From positions 28,966,842 through 29,030,841 of the forward strand of contig NC_089232.1 in assembly GCF_963924675.1 (NCBI RefSeq): DNA of 64,000 nucleotides, in the 5' to 3' direction. The position numbers and the translations under genes were made by a program. Below are positions 1-12,475 of this stretch, piece by piece. The notes under the pieces are model-generated. The model saw only the letters and a program-made list of their open reading frames with translations, was not told the DNA's origin and did no database searches. This stretch comes from Phocoena phocoena (lineage: Eukaryota > Chordata > Mammalia > Artiodactyla > Phocoenidae). How positions within the stretch are numbered: position 1 is the stretch's first letter; each line of letters begins with the position of its first letter.

Positions 1-1149
1 GTTTGCTAGTATTTTGTTGAGGATTTTTGCATCTATGTTTATCAGTGATATTGGCATGTAGTTTTCTTCCTTTGTGACATCTTTGTCTGGTTTTGGTATC
101 AGGGTGATGGGGTCCTCGTAGAATGGGTTTGGGAGTGTTCCTACCTCTGCTATATTTTGGAAGAGTTTGAGAAGGATAGGTGTTAGCTCTTCTCTAAGTG
201 TTTGATAGAATTCGCCTGTGAAGCCATCTGGTCCTCGGCTTTTGTTCATTGGAAGATTTTTAATCACAGTTTCAATTTCAGTGCTTGTGATTGGTCTGTT
301 CATGTTTTTATTTTTTCCTGGTTCAGTCTTGGCAGGTTGTGCATTTCTAAGAATTTGTCAATTTTTTCCATGTTGTCCATTTTATTGGCATAGAGTTGCT
401 TGTAGTAATCTCTCATGATCCTTTGTATTTCTGCAGTGTCAGTTGTTACTTCTCCGTTTTCATTTCTAATTCTGTTGATTTGAGTCTTCTCCCTTTTTTT
501 CATGATTAGTCTGGCTAATGTTTCATCAATTTTGTTTATCTTCTCAAAGAACCAGCTTGTAGTTTTATTGATCTTTGCTATCATTTCCTTCATTTCTTTT
601 TCATTTATTTCTGATCTGATCTTTATGATTTCTTTCCTTCTGCTACCTTTGGGCATTTTTTTGTTCTTCTTTCTCTAATTGCTTTAGATGTAAGGTTAGG
701 TTGTTTATTTGAGATGTTTCCTATTTCTAAAGGTAGGATTGTATTGCTATAAACTTCCCTCTTAGTACTGCTTTTGCTTCATCCCATAGGTTTTGGGTTG
801 TCGTGTCTCCATTGTCATTTGTTTCTAGGTATTTTTTGATTTCCTCTTTGATTTCTTCATTGATCACTTGCTTTCTTTTTAAATCCATTAATTCACTCTG
901 TTTTTTATTGGTAAGTTTAGTTCATTTACATTTATGGTATTTAGTGGTAGGTTTGTATTCATTGTGGGTTTTTTTGGTTTTCTGGTTGTTTTTATAGTTT
1001 TTTTATTGTTGTTGTTTCTTCCTTCTTTTGCTCTATTGCCTGTGATTTGATGAGTAGTGTTAGTGTTATGTTTGGATTCATTTATATTTTTTTGCCTGTG
1101 TGTCTATCATAGGTTTTTGGTTTGTAGTTTCCATGAGATTCATATGTGA

Positions 1150-1151
<2 letters not shown>

Positions 1152-1187
<36 letters not shown>
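1152..1187. repeat. (AC)18 microsatellite
   Basis: An uninterrupted dinucleotide run of about 36 bases lies inside the antisense L1. It is likely length-polymorphic. Confidence 0.95.
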
Positions 1188-1189
<2 letters not shown>

Positions 1190-2005
1190 TTATTTTAAAT
1201 TGAACATCTCTCACCTTTGAATGCTTTCTAATAACCCTTCATTTTTCCTCTCCTCTACATTTAATGTTTCTGTCATCATATTTTATATCTTTTTGTTTTG
1301 TGTATCCATTCACTACTTACTGTGTATATAGATGATATACTTTTGTCTCTTAATCTTTCTATGAGCTTTATAAGTGATTGATCTACTGAATTTACTGTAT
1401 GTATGCCTTTATTAATGAGAGGTTTTCTTTAATAATTTTCATGTTTCTAATTGTGGTCTTTTCTTTCCTGCTTAAAGAAGCCCCTTTAATGTTTCTCCTA
1501 AAGCAATTTTAATGGTCCTGAAGTCTTTTAGCTTTTGCTTATCTATGAAACTCTTCATTTCTCCTTCAAATCTGAATTATAGCCTTGCCAGGTACAGTAT
1601 TCTTTGTTGTAGTTTTTTTCATTTCAGCACTTTGAATATATCATCACTCCCTTCTGGCTTGCAAAGTTTCTGCTAAAAATATCAGCTTATGGTCTTTTAC
1701 TAATTCTCTTGTAATAACTAGTTGCTTTTATCTTGCTGCTTTTAATAATGTCTCTTTAGCTTTTCCCGTTTTAATTATAATGTGTCTTGGTGTGGTCCTC
1801 TTTAAGTTCATCTTTTTTGAGACTCTCTGTGTTTCCTGGATCTGGATTTAGGTTTCTTTTTCCAGGTTAGGGAAATTTTCAGCTACTATTTCTTCAAATA
1901 AATTCTGTGCCTTTTTCTATCTCTCTTTCCACTCTGGGACCCCAATAATGCAAATGTTAGCATGCTTTATTTGTCCTGATGTCTCTTAAATTATACTCAA
2001 TTTTT

Positions 2006-2230
2006 AAAAAAATTTTTTTGTTAAAAAGAGGTATGCGGGCCTCTCACTGCTGTGGCCTCTCCCATTGTGGAGCACAGGCTCTGGATGTGCAGGCTCAGTG
2101 GCCATGGCTCACAGGCCCAGCCACTCTGCGGCATATGGGATCCTCCTGGACCGGGGCACAAACCCGCGTCCCCTGCATCGGCAGGCGGACTCTCAACCAC
2201 TGCGCCACCATATATAATTTAGGGAAGCCC
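2006..2230 (-). mobile_element. CHR-type tRNA-Glu-derived SINE
   Basis: The minus-strand SINE has its T-rich (poly-A) end on the left and its tRNA-related head on the right, ending 'gggaagccc' (reverse complement of 'gggcttccc'). It is flanked by a perfect 19-bp target-site duplication, 'taaattatactcaattttt', at 1987-2005 and 2231-2249. It inserted into the L1 at 1-3808 and is therefore younger than it. Confidence 0.93.
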
Positions 2231-3808
2231 TAAATTATACTCAATTTTTGAGAATTCTTTTTTCTTTTTTTCCTGTTCATTTTGAGTGCTATTACTTTCT
2301 TCCAGTTCACTGGTTTGTTCTTCTGTATTATCTAATTTACTGTTGATTCCTTGCATTGTATTTCTTATTTCAGTTATTTTATTCTTCAGTTGTTCATATA
2401 TTTTTTTAACTCTTCATTAAATCTATAACTGTGTTCATCCATTCTCCTTCAGTGTTCATTTAGCATTTTTTTGACCATTACCTTGTACTCCTTATTGTGT
2501 AGATTGCTTGAGATAAGCACTTTGTTTTTTTTTGTTCTTCTGAGGTTTTGTCTTGTTCTTTTCTTTGGAACACATTACTGTGCCTCCTCAATTTGTCTTA
2601 TTATCTGTTTATTTTTATACATTAGGTGGGTTGGTTACATTTCCAATCTTATAGTGGCCTCACATAGGGGACTTCCTATGGGGCCCAGCAGCATACTCCC
2701 GTGTGGTCACTTGAGATATATGCTCTAGGGCGGCCCCCTGTGTGGACTAAGTGGATCCTTCTTTTGCAGCTGACTGCAGTGGGTACTCTGTCAGGAAAGG
2801 CTGACCCCTGGCACAGTTGGCTGCTAGGCCCTGACTTGTCTAGTGGCTGCTGGCTTGTGATGGACTGTGCTAGGTTTTGGTAATGCTAGCTGTATGGCCT
2901 GGGATCTTACAGGGCTGGTGCTGACCTATTGGTAGCCAGGCCTGGTTCCTCGTGTCAGTGGTTGCTCAGCTTAAGAGTCTTGGAACTAACGCCAGCCTAC
3001 TGGATGGTGGAGTGGCATCCTGAGGCAGCTGGCTGTTCGGCCCCAGGGGTCCCTAGACTGGTGGGCTGGTGGGTGGGGTAGTGTCTCAGTGCAGCTGTCT
3101 TGAGGACTCCATGGCCCATGGGCTGGTGCTGCTTTGATGTTGGGCATAAGCCCCCATAGATAATAGGTTAGAGGGAGGAGTCCAAAATGGTGCTTGCCAG
3201 TACCAATGTATTTGTGGTACAACATGCTTCCAAATATGGCTTCTGCCAGTGTCTCAGTTCCCAGAGGGAGTCCCAGTTGCCTCCTTCCTCTTTGGGAGAT
3301 TCTCCAAGATCAGCAAATATGTCTGACTAGGTTCCTTTCAAATCTCTGCCTCTTCACTGGGCCTTGGAGCATGAGAGACTTTGTGTGTGCCATTTAAGAG
3401 TGAAGTCTGTTTTCTGTAGCCCTCTAGCTCTCCCATACACAAGCCTCACTGGCCTTAAATGAGACATTCTGGGGAATCATATTGTAAGTGCAGGACCCCC
3501 AGACTTGGGAGCCCAATGTGGGGCTCAGACCCTTTGCCTCTGTGAGAGATCCTCTGCACTTGTGATTATTTTCCGATTTGTGGGTTGCCTCCCTGTGGTT
3601 GTGTGTCTTGACTATACCAAGTCTCTGTCCCTCCTACCTGTCTCACTGTGGTTTCTTCTTTATATATCTTTAGTTGTGGCAGATCTTTTCTGTTAGTCTT
3701 TAGGTAGTTCTCATAGATAGTTGCTTTATATATAGTTATAATTTTGTTGGGCTTTTGTGAGGATGTATCCTCAGGGTCTCCCCACTCTACCATCTTGGCC
3801 CCTCTATT

Positions 3809-5952
3809 CTTTTTGATACTATTCTAAATGATATTGTTTTCTTAAGTTTCTTTTTTATATAGTTTCTTGTTAGTAAAATCTCAACAGACTTTTGTATATT
3901 GATTTTGTATCATTCATCTTTACTGCACTTGTTTATTATTTCTGATATTGTTTTGGTGGCGTCTTTAAGGTTTTCTATATACAAGATCATGTTATCTGCA
4001 AACAAAGACAACTTTTTCCTTTCTCTATTGCATAACTTTTATTTATTATTCTTGTCTAATTGCTCTGGCTAGGACTTCTAAATTCTGGCTAATGACTCTG
4101 GCTAGGACTTCTGAATAGAAGTGGTAAGAGTGCACACCTTTGTCTTTTTTCTGATCTTAGAAGACAATATTTCAGCTTTTCTTTGTTGAATGTGTTGTTA
4201 GCTGTGAGTTTGTCATATACAGCCTTTATCACGTTGAGGTATGTTCTTCTGTATCTAATGTTTTAAGAGTTTTTACCTTGCAAGGTTGTTGAATTTTGTC
4301 AAATACTTTTTCTGCATCTATTTAGATGGTACTAGGATTAAAAAATATTTTAAATTTTAATGTTAATTTTCCAATTTTCCTTTTGTTATTTCTCATTTCA
4401 TACCATTGTGGCTGGAAAAGAGACTTAAGATTTCAGTCTTCTTAAATTTCTTAAAACTTGTTTTGTGGCCCAACATATAATATATCCTGGACATTGTTTC
4501 TTCTATGCTTTAGAAGAATATGTGTTCTGCTGCTGTTGGTTTAAATGCTCTGTGTATGTCTGTGAACTTTATTTGATCTTTAGTGTCATTAATGTCAACT
4601 ACTTTCTTACCGATTTTCTATCTTGATTATCTATTGATTAAAGTAAACTATTGAAGTCCTGTACCATTAATATAATGCTGTTTATTTTTCCCTACAGTTC
4701 TTTTAGTATTTGCTTTATATATTAGGTGCTCCAATGTTGGGTGCTTAAATATGTACAGTTCTTATATCCCCTTGATTAATTAATCCCTTTATCATTAATT
4801 AGTGATCTTCTTTGTCTCTTGTGACCGATTGTGAGTGAAAGTGTATATTGTTCTATATAAGTATAGTGATTCCTGCTCTCTTTTGGTTACCATTCACATG
4901 GAGTATGTTTTTCTGTCCCTTCACTTCAGCCTATATGTGTTGTTAAAAATAAGGAAAGTCTTTTGTAGGCAGCATATTGTTGAATCCTGTTTTTTTATCC
5001 ATTAGCAATGATGTGTAGTTAGGTTGGAGAATCTAATCCATCTACATTTAAAGTAATTGTTGATAGAGAAGAAGTAATTATTGCCATTTTGTTAATTGTT
5101 TTCTCATTGTTTTGTATTTTCTTTGTTCCTTTCTTGCTGTCTTCCTTGTAGGTTTGTTGATTTTTTGAAGTATGCTTTGATTCCTTTTCTTTAACATTAG
5201 TTTGGCTTCTTGAGGTTTTTTTTGTTTGTTTGTTTTTACTGTGAGGTTTATATAAGGCATCTTAAAAAGTCTCTTTTAAGCTGTTAACAACTTAGCTTCA
5301 ATTGAATCCAATAACTCTACCCCTTTTCTCCCCCCGCAACACATTTTGTGCTATTGATACCATTCTGTGTATTTTTTTGTAATATGTATCCATTAACAGA
5401 CTGTTGTACATATAATAATTTTTAATATTTTTGTCTCAACTTTTACAGTAGATTTCAAACTGACTTATGTACCATCATTACAGTGTTTTGCTCTTATGAA
5501 TTTGTGTATTTGCTTTTACCAGTGTGTTTTATACATTCATACATTTTCATGTTGTTACTTTGCCTTTTAAAATTTCAATTTGAAGAACTCCCTTTAACAT
5601 TTCATATAAGATATGTGTAGTGGTGATGAAAATCCTCCACTTCTGTTTGGGAAAATATTTAGCTTTCCTTTTTTTCTTAAGGACAGCTTTGATGCATATA
5701 CAATTTTGGTTTGGCTGTTTTTTTCTTTAAGTTCTTTGAGTATATCATCCCACTGCTTCCTTAGCTGCAGTGTTGCACGTATTCTCTTGCTTCTTTCAGT
5801 ATTCTCTTTTTGTCTTTGACTTTTGATAATTTCATTATAATACTTTTGGCTGTAATCTTCCTTTGGTTGATCTTGCTTGAGGTCCTTTAAGATTTATGTA
5901 TCTGTATGTCCATATTCTTGCCAAAATTTGGGAGGTTTTCGGCTATAATTTC
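3809..5952 (-). mobile_element. Older L1, antisense, ORF2 to ORF1 portion (left half of a split element)
   Basis: From left to right the sequence passes through the reverse-transcriptase region (for example 'atgttatctgcaaacaaag' near 3990), the endonuclease region (about 4360-5060) and the inter-ORF and ORF1 regions (about 5100-5950), all reversed. It is clearly more diverged than the element inserted into it at 5953. Its other half resumes at 10491. No open frame of useful length remains. Confidence 0.8.
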
Positions 5953-7343
5953 TTTCTTTTTTTTTAACATCTTTATTGGAGTATAACTGCTTTACAATGG
6001 TGTGTTAGTTTCTGCTTTATAACAAAGTGAATCAGCTATACATATACATATATCCCCATATCTTCTCTCTCTTGCATATCCCTCTCACCCTCCCTACCCC
6101 ACCGCTCTAGGTGGTCACAGAGCACCAAGCTGATCTCCCTGTGCTATGCGGCTGCTTTCCAGTAGCTATCTGTTTCACATTTGGTAGCATTTATAACTCT
6201 ATGCCACCTCTCACTTCGTCCCAGCTTACCCTTCCAACTCCCCATGTCCTCATGTCCATTCTCTATGTCTGTGTCTTTTCCTGTATTGCCCTGGGTTCTT
6301 CAGAGCCACTTTTTTTTTTTTTAGATTCCATATATATGTGTTAGCATACGGTATTTGTTTTTCACTTTTTGACTTACTTCACTATCTATGACAGACTCTA
6401 GGTCCATCCACCTCACTACAAATAACTCAATTTCGTTTCTTTTTATGGCTGAGTAATATTCCATTGTATATATATGCCACATCTTCTGTATCCATTCATC
6501 TGTTGATGGACACTTAGGTTGCTTCCATGTCCTGGCTCTTGTAAATAATGCTGCAATAAACATTGTGGTACATGACTCTTTTTGAATTACGGTTTTCTCA
6601 GGGTATATGCCCAGGAGTGGGGTTGCTGGGTCGTATGGCAGTTCTATTTTTAGTTTTTTAAGGAACCTCCATAGTAGCTGTTATCAGTTTACATTCCCAC
6701 CAACAGTGCAAGAGGGTTCCCTTTTCTCCACACCCTCTCCAGCATTTATTGTTTGTAGATTTTTGATGATGGCCATTCTGACTGGTGTGAGGTGATACCT
6801 CAATGTAGTTTTGATTTGCATTTCTCTAATGGTTAGTGATGTTGAGCATCCTTTCATGTGTTTGTTGGCCATCTGTATATCTTCTTTGCAGAAATGTCTA
6901 TTTAGGTCTTCTGCCCATTTTTGGATTAGGTTGTTTGATATTGAGTTGTATGAGCTGCTTGTAAATTTTGGAGACTAATCCATTGTAAGTTGCTTCATTT
7001 GCAAATATTTTCTGTCATTCTGAGGGTTGTCTTTTCGTCTTATTTATCGTTTCCTTTTCTGTGCAAAAGGTTTTAAGTTTCATTAGGTCCCATTTATTTA
7101 TTTTTCTTTTTATTTACATTTCTCAAGGAGGTAGGTCAAAAAGGATCTTGTTGTGATTTATGTCATAGAGTATTCTGCATTTGTTTCCTCTAAGAGTTTT
7201 ATAGTGTCTAACCTTACATTTAGGTCGTTAATCCATTTTGAGTTTATTTTTGTATATGGTGTTAGAGAGTATTCTAATTTCATTCTTTTACATGTAGCTG
7301 TCCTGTTTTCCCAGCAACACTTATTGAAGAGGCTGTCTTTTCG

Positions 7344-7742
7344 TCATTGTATATTCTTGCCTCCTTTATCATAGATAAGGTGACTGTATGTGCGTGGGTT
7401 TATCTCTGGGCTTTCTGTCCTGTTCCATTGATCTTTATTTCTGTTTTTGTGCCTGTACCATACTGTCTTCATTACTGTAGGTTTGTCATATAGTCTGAAT
7501 TCCTGGAGCGTGATTCCTCCAGCTCCATTTTTCTTTCTCAAGATTGCTTTGGCTATTTGGGGTCTTCTGTGTTTCAATACAAATTGTGAAATTTTTTGTT
7601 CCAGTTCTGTGAAAAATGCTATTGGTAGTTTACTAGGGATTGCATTGAATCTGTAGATTGCCTTGGGCAGTTTAGTCATTTTCACAATGTTGATTCTTCC
7701 AATCCAAGAACAATGGTATATCTCTCCATCTGTTTGTATCAT
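7344..7742 (-). pseudogene. L1 ORF2 C-terminal remnant
   Basis: This 132-codon open stretch encodes the region after the reverse-transcriptase domain of L1 ORF2p, including [21 protein letters not shown] and [21 protein letters not shown]. It is a fragment of the nested L1 at 5953-10490 and is out of frame with the preceding piece. No function is expected. Confidence 0.85.
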
Positions 7743-8115
7743 CTTTAACTTCTTTCATCAGTGTCTTATGTTTTTCTGCATACAGGTCTTTTGTGTCCTT
7801 AGGTACGTTTATTCCTAAACGTAAAAGGTATTTTATTCTTTTTCTTGCAAAGGTAAATGTGAGTGTTTCCTGAATTTCACTTTCAGATTTTTCATCATTA
7901 GTATATAGGAATGCAAGAGATTTCTGTGCATTAATTCTGTATCCTGCTACTTTAGCAAATTCATCCATTAGGTCTAGTAGTTTTCTGGTAGCATCTTTAG
8001 GATTCTTTATGATACTCATGTCATTTGCAAACAGTGCCAGCTTTACTTCTTCTTTTCCGATTTGTATTCCTTTTATTTCTTTTTCTTCTCTGATTGCTGT
8101 GGCTAAAACTTCCAA
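7672..8115 (-). pseudogene. L1 ORF2 reverse-transcriptase remnant with altered active site
   Basis: This 147-codon open stretch encodes part of the L1 reverse-transcriptase domain. The catalytic FADD motif reads FAND (in [13 protein letters not shown]), which removes one of the paired aspartates. With the surrounding frameshifts, this shows the copy is dead. Confidence 0.85.
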
Positions 8116-9350
8116 AACTATATTGAATAATAGTGGTGAGAGTAGACAACCTTGTCTTGTTCCTGATTTTACTGGAAATACTTTCAGTTTTTCACCACTG
8201 AGTATGATGTTGGCTGTGGGTTTGTCTTACATGGCCTTTATTATGTTAAGTTCCCTCTATGCTTACTTTCTGGAGGGTTTTTATCATAAATGGGTGTTGA
8301 TTTTGTCAAAAGCTTTTCCTACATCTATTGAGAGATCATATGGTTTTTCTCTTTCAATTTGTTAATATGGTTTATCACATTGACTGATTTACGTATATTG
8401 AAAAATCCTTGCATTCCCTGGTTAAACTCCATTTGGTCATGGTGTATGATCCTTTTAATATGCTGTTGGATTGTTTGCTAGTATTTTTTTGAGGATTTTT
8501 GCATCTGTGCATCAGTGATATTGCCTTGTAGTTTTCTTTCTTTGTGACATCTTTGTCTGGTTTTGTTATCAGGGTAATGGTGGACTCATAGAACAAGTTT
8601 GGGAGTGTTCCTTCCTCTGCTCTATTTTGGAACAGTTTGAGAAGGATAGGTTTTAGCTCTTTAAATGTTTGGTAAAAGTCGCCTGTGAAGCTCTCTGGTC
8701 CTGGGCTTTTGTTTGTTGGAAGGTTTTAAATCACAGTCTCAATTTCAGTGCTTGTGATTGGTCTGTGTATATTTTCTATTTCTTCCTGGTTCAGTCTCGG
8801 AAGGTTGTCCTTTTCTAAGAATTTGTCAATTTCTTCCAGGTTGTCCATTTTGTTAGCATGTAGTTGCTTGTAGTAATCTCTCATGATCCTTTGTATTTCT
8901 GCAGTGTCAGTTGCTACTTCCCCTTTTTCATTTCTAATTCTATTGATTTGAGTCTTCTCCCTTTTTTTCTTGATGAGACTGGCTAATGGTTTATCAATTT
9001 TGTTTATCTTCTCAAAGAACCAGCTTTTAGTTTTACTGAGCTTTGCTATTGTTTCCTTTATTACTTTTTCATTTATTTCTGACCTGAACTTTATGATTTC
9101 TTTCCTTCTGCTAACTTTGGGGGTTTTTTGTTCTTTCTCTAATTGCTTTAGGCATAAGGTTAACTTGTTTATTTGAGATGTTTCTTGTTTATTGAGGTAG
9201 GATTGTATTACTATAAACTTCCCTCTTAGAAGTGCTTTTGCTGCATCCCGTAGGTTTTTGGTTGTCGTGTTTTCATTGTTACTTGTTTCTAGGTATTTTT
9301 TGATTTCATCTTTGATTTCTTCAGTGATCCCTTTGTTATTAAGTAGTATA

Positions 9351-9656
9351 TTATTTAGCCTCCATGTGTTTGTAGTTTTTACAGATTTTTTTCCTGTAAT
9401 TGATATCTTGGCTCATAGCGTGTGGTTGGAAAAGGTATTTGATAATGATTTCAATTTTCTTAACTTTACCAGGGCTTGATTTGTGGCCCAAGATATGATC
9501 TATCCTGGAGAATGTTCCATGAGCACTTGAGACGAATGTGTATTCTGTTGTTTTTGGATGGAATGTCCTAGAAATATCAATTACGTCCACCTTGTTTAAT
9601 GTGTCATTTAAAGCTTGTGTTTCCTTACTTATTTTCATTTTGGATGATATGTCCAT
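9351..9656 (-). pseudogene. L1 ORF2 endonuclease remnant
   Basis: This 101-codon open stretch matches the C-terminal half of the L1 endonuclease domain, with RTFHPKTTEYTFVSSAHGTFSRIDHILGH visible in two parts (RTFHPKTTEYTF; GTFSRIDHILGHKSS). The SRIDHILGH segment is the conserved end of the apurinic/apyrimidinic-type endonuclease fold. It belongs to the L1 at 5953-10490. Confidence 0.85.
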
Positions 9657-9749
9657 TGGTGAAAGTGTGGTGTTAAAGTCCTCTACTATGATTGTGTTAC
9701 TGTTAGTTTCCCGTTTTTTGGCTGTTAGTATTTGCCTTATGTATTGAGG

Positions 9750-10490
9750 CTTCTTGGTGGCTGCAGCAGCATCCTTAGCGTTTTATGCCCATCTCTGGTG
9801 TCTGCACGGCTTGCACCCGTCTCTGGAGCTCATTTAGGCAGTGCTCTGACTCGCCTCTCCTCGTGCACCTCGAAACGATGGTTTGTTGGCTCTTAGGCAG
9901 GTCCAGACTTTTTCCTGGACTCCCTCTCGGCTAGCTGTGGTGCACTAGCCCCCTTCAGGCTGTGTTCACACAGCCAATCCTAGTCCTCTCCTTGGGATCT
10001 GACCTACAAAGCCGGAGCCTCAGCTCCCAGCCCCCATCCATCCTGGCAGGTGAGCAGAGAAGCCTCTCTGCCTGGTGAGTGCTGGTCGGCACCAATCCTC
10101 TGGGCGGGAATCTCTCTGCTTTGTCCTCTGCACCCCTGTTGCTGTGCTTTTCTCCGTGGCTCCGAAGCTTCCCCCCTGCCAGCCCCCTTCTCCGCCAGTG
10201 AAGGGGCTCCTAGTGTGTGGAAACTTTTCCTCCTTCACAGCTCCCTCCCACAGATGCAGGTCCCGTCCCTTTTCTTTTGTCTCTGTTTTTTCTTTTTTTC
10301 TTTTGCGCTACCCAGGAACGTGGGGAGTTTCTTGCCCTTTGGGCTGTCTGAGGTCTTCTGCAAGCATTCAGTAGGTGTTCTGTAGGAGTTATTCCACCTG
10401 TAGATGTATTTCTGATGTATTTGTGGGGAGGAAGGTGATCTCCGCGTCTTACTCCCCCACCATCTTGAAGGTCTCTCCCAGCTATAATTT
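9750..10490 (-). promoter_or_regulatory. L1 5'UTR remnant (internal promoter region)
   Basis: This GC-richer, CpG-containing block corresponds to 54969-55721 of the full-length L1. It should contain the L1 internal promoter, acting leftward. Both strands have long open frames here; those on the + strand (10050-10385 and 10075-10374) are treated under findings. Confidence 0.65.
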
Positions 10491-12058
10491 CGTTAAGTAA
10501 TCTTTCTCTTTTTCTTTCTTCGTTTTCTGGGATTCCCATAATGTGTATATTTGGTTTTTTAATGGTAATCAATAGGTCCCTATGCTTTCTTTATTTATGT
10601 TTTCTCTTTGCTCCTCTTTCTGATATCAAATGGCCTATCTTCTAATTCCCTGATTTTTTCTTCTGTATGACTTAGTCTTCTTTTGAAGCTCTCTGCTGAA
10701 TTTTTCAGTTCTATCATTGTATACTTCAGCTCCAGGATTTCAGTTTGGTTCTCTTTTATGGTTTCTATATCTTTATTAACCTTCTCTTTTTGTTTGTGCA
10801 TAGTGTTCCAGATTTAATTTTCTTGTCTTTCTTTGTTTTCTTGCATATTATTGGGCTTAAGATGATATTTCAAATTCTTTGTTAGACAGTTTGTATGTCT
10901 CTGTTTCTTTGGGATTCATTACTAGAATATTATTTGGTTTGTTTGGTGGTGTCAGGTGGTTTGTCAAGTCTTTGTGATCCATGTAGCTTTGTGTTGATGG
11001 CTCTGCCTTTGTGCTTGTCTTTGGGGGCATGGAGTTATGTGTCTCCCTCCAGGTCCCTGGGTTGTAGGACTATTCCTATACCATGTCTGAAAGGGTCTGG
11101 AATCAAAACACAGGATGACTTCAGGTTTCACAATTAGAATGACTGATAGATTGCAGCTGTGTAATTGCATTGAGGGATTCATCTGGGGGTGCTTATGGGG
11201 ATTCCTTGTGGTGCGTTTCTGGGCAAATAGGGTTTCTCTTGGACCATAGTTGGGAGTGGCTGGTGCCAGATTCCAGAGACACTTCAAGATCCACAGTGAG
11301 ACTGAGGTCAGTGGGCCTATCTCTAGGGGCACATATGAGCGTGTCTCCTGCTGGATCCCTGGGCAGGCAGGACTGCCTCCCATCCATGGCTACAAGGGGC
11401 TGGAGTGAGGTCATGGGGCACTTCAATATCTATGGTCAGATTTGAGGTTGGTGGTACTACCTCCAGGTTCATGGAAGGGTATGTGGCCCGACAGGTCCCT
11501 GAGTGGACTGGAGTACTCCTGGTTTGTGGCTATGTGAACATGGGGTCAAGTTACAGGGATTTTTTTAGTATTTGTAATCAGACTGAGGTTGGAGAACTTG
11601 CCTAGGTTCATGGGCAGGCATGTCTCTACCCAGTCATATGCAGGCAGGGTTGGCAGCTAATAGGGTCTGGAGTTGGGTCATGGAACAATTCAGTGTTTAC
11701 AGGTAGAACTGAGTTTGGTGGGCCTATTACCCTGTTACCCTGGATGCCTGTTACCGCATCCTTTGGCAAATGGTGATGATGGAAAGGCCAAACAGACTGT
11801 GTCCATGGGTGGTCAGGGGCCAGAGTCAGTTCCTGTGTCTGTAGCTAGGACTATGGTTAGCAAGTATGCCACCTGCTTGAGTTCGGTCTTGCCTTCTGAA
11901 AGCAACCCTCCTTAGTCTTGGGCTCTGCCAGATTTTACAGTCTTTCCTGAATCCAGAGTTCCACAAGAGTACTTTTGTCTCTGCTTGGCTGCCAAATTAT
12001 TGTTGCTGAGAAGGGATATACGTGCAGGACTTCCTGTTCTGTCATTTCTAATGTCATG
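10491..12058 (-). mobile_element. Older L1, antisense, ORF1 to 5'UTR (right half of the split element)
   Basis: This continues the element interrupted at 5952. ORF1 remnants span about 10500-10850, including a lysine/glutamate-rich coiled-coil-like stretch at 10595-10801 on the minus strand. A long 5'UTR follows to about 12058, ending in the recognisable 'cttcctgttctgtcatttct', which resembles the start of mammalian L1s in reverse. Confidence 0.75.
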
Positions 12059-12475
12059 CCTTTATTTTTAATTGCTCTTAAAGAAAATTGCTTGTGTAAA
12101 GGAAAAATAGTAACAGTGTCTAGTAAAGGAAAAGTAAATATATGGTAATAATAGGACAAATGACATGAGAGAGGAATTTGATTTACTGTTTAAGGTTTTT
12201 ACATTATACATGAAGTGGTATATTATTTGAAAATATATTCTGTTATATTCTCTCTCTATATATAGTATAACGTATAGCAACCACTGAAAAAATGGTCAAA
12301 AAAACATGAAACAGGTGAAAGTAATAAGCCAATAATGAGGATAAAAAGGAATCATAAAAAGAACACTCAATCTAAAAACAGTCAACAGGAGTTAAATGGG
12401 ATATAGAACAGGTGGAACAAACAAATCAACCATCAAGGTGGTAAATTTAAATCCAATTACAACAGTGTTCCTGTA
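12059..12475 (+). mobile_element. Old L1 fragment, sense (inter-ORF to ORF2 start)
   Basis: A-rich sequence such as 'ggtggaacaaacaaatcaac' and 'ggtggtaaatttaaatcc' resembles the region just before and at the start of ORF2 in ancient mammalian L1s, here on the + strand. It abuts antisense L1 sequence at about 12476. The first 200 bases are only weakly assignable. Confidence 0.5.

Larger units (their letters stand above)
1..3808 (-). mobile_element. L1 retrotransposon, antisense, cut by the window edge
   Basis: Read on the minus strand, this element runs from its 5'UTR (about 3808-2450, start near 'ccatcttggcccctc' on the + strand) through ORF1 remnants (about 2450-1500) to the ORF2 endonuclease and reverse-transcriptase regions (about 1000-1). 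The reverse-transcriptase part continues beyond the left edge. Near 870-900 the endonuclease sequence jumps to the start of ORF2, indicating an internal deletion. The frames are broken. A (CA)n tract at 1152-1187 and a CHR SINE at 2006-2230 interrupt it. It abuts another antisense L1 at 3809 and was probably inserted into that older copy. Confidence 0.85.
5953..10490 (-). mobile_element. L1 retrotransposon, antisense, nested, ORF1 deleted
   Basis: The 3' end on the left shows the cetartiodactyl L1 terminus in reverse ('aacatctttattggagtata'). ORF2 runs reversed to about 9746, and the 5'UTR occupies about 9750-10490, ending near 'ccatcttgaaggtctctc'. An 11-bp target-site duplication, 'gctataatttc', lies at 5942-5952 and 10491-10501, proving insertion into the older L1. 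ORF1, the start of ORF2 and much of the 5'UTR are missing: endonuclease sequence is joined directly to 5'UTR at 9747-9749. The ORF2 frame is broken in several places. Confidence 0.9.

Noticed and set aside
10964..11445. Open frames of 80-139 codons on both strands
   Set aside because: They fall in the 5'UTR of the old split L1. Open frames on both strands at once point to base composition, not coding.
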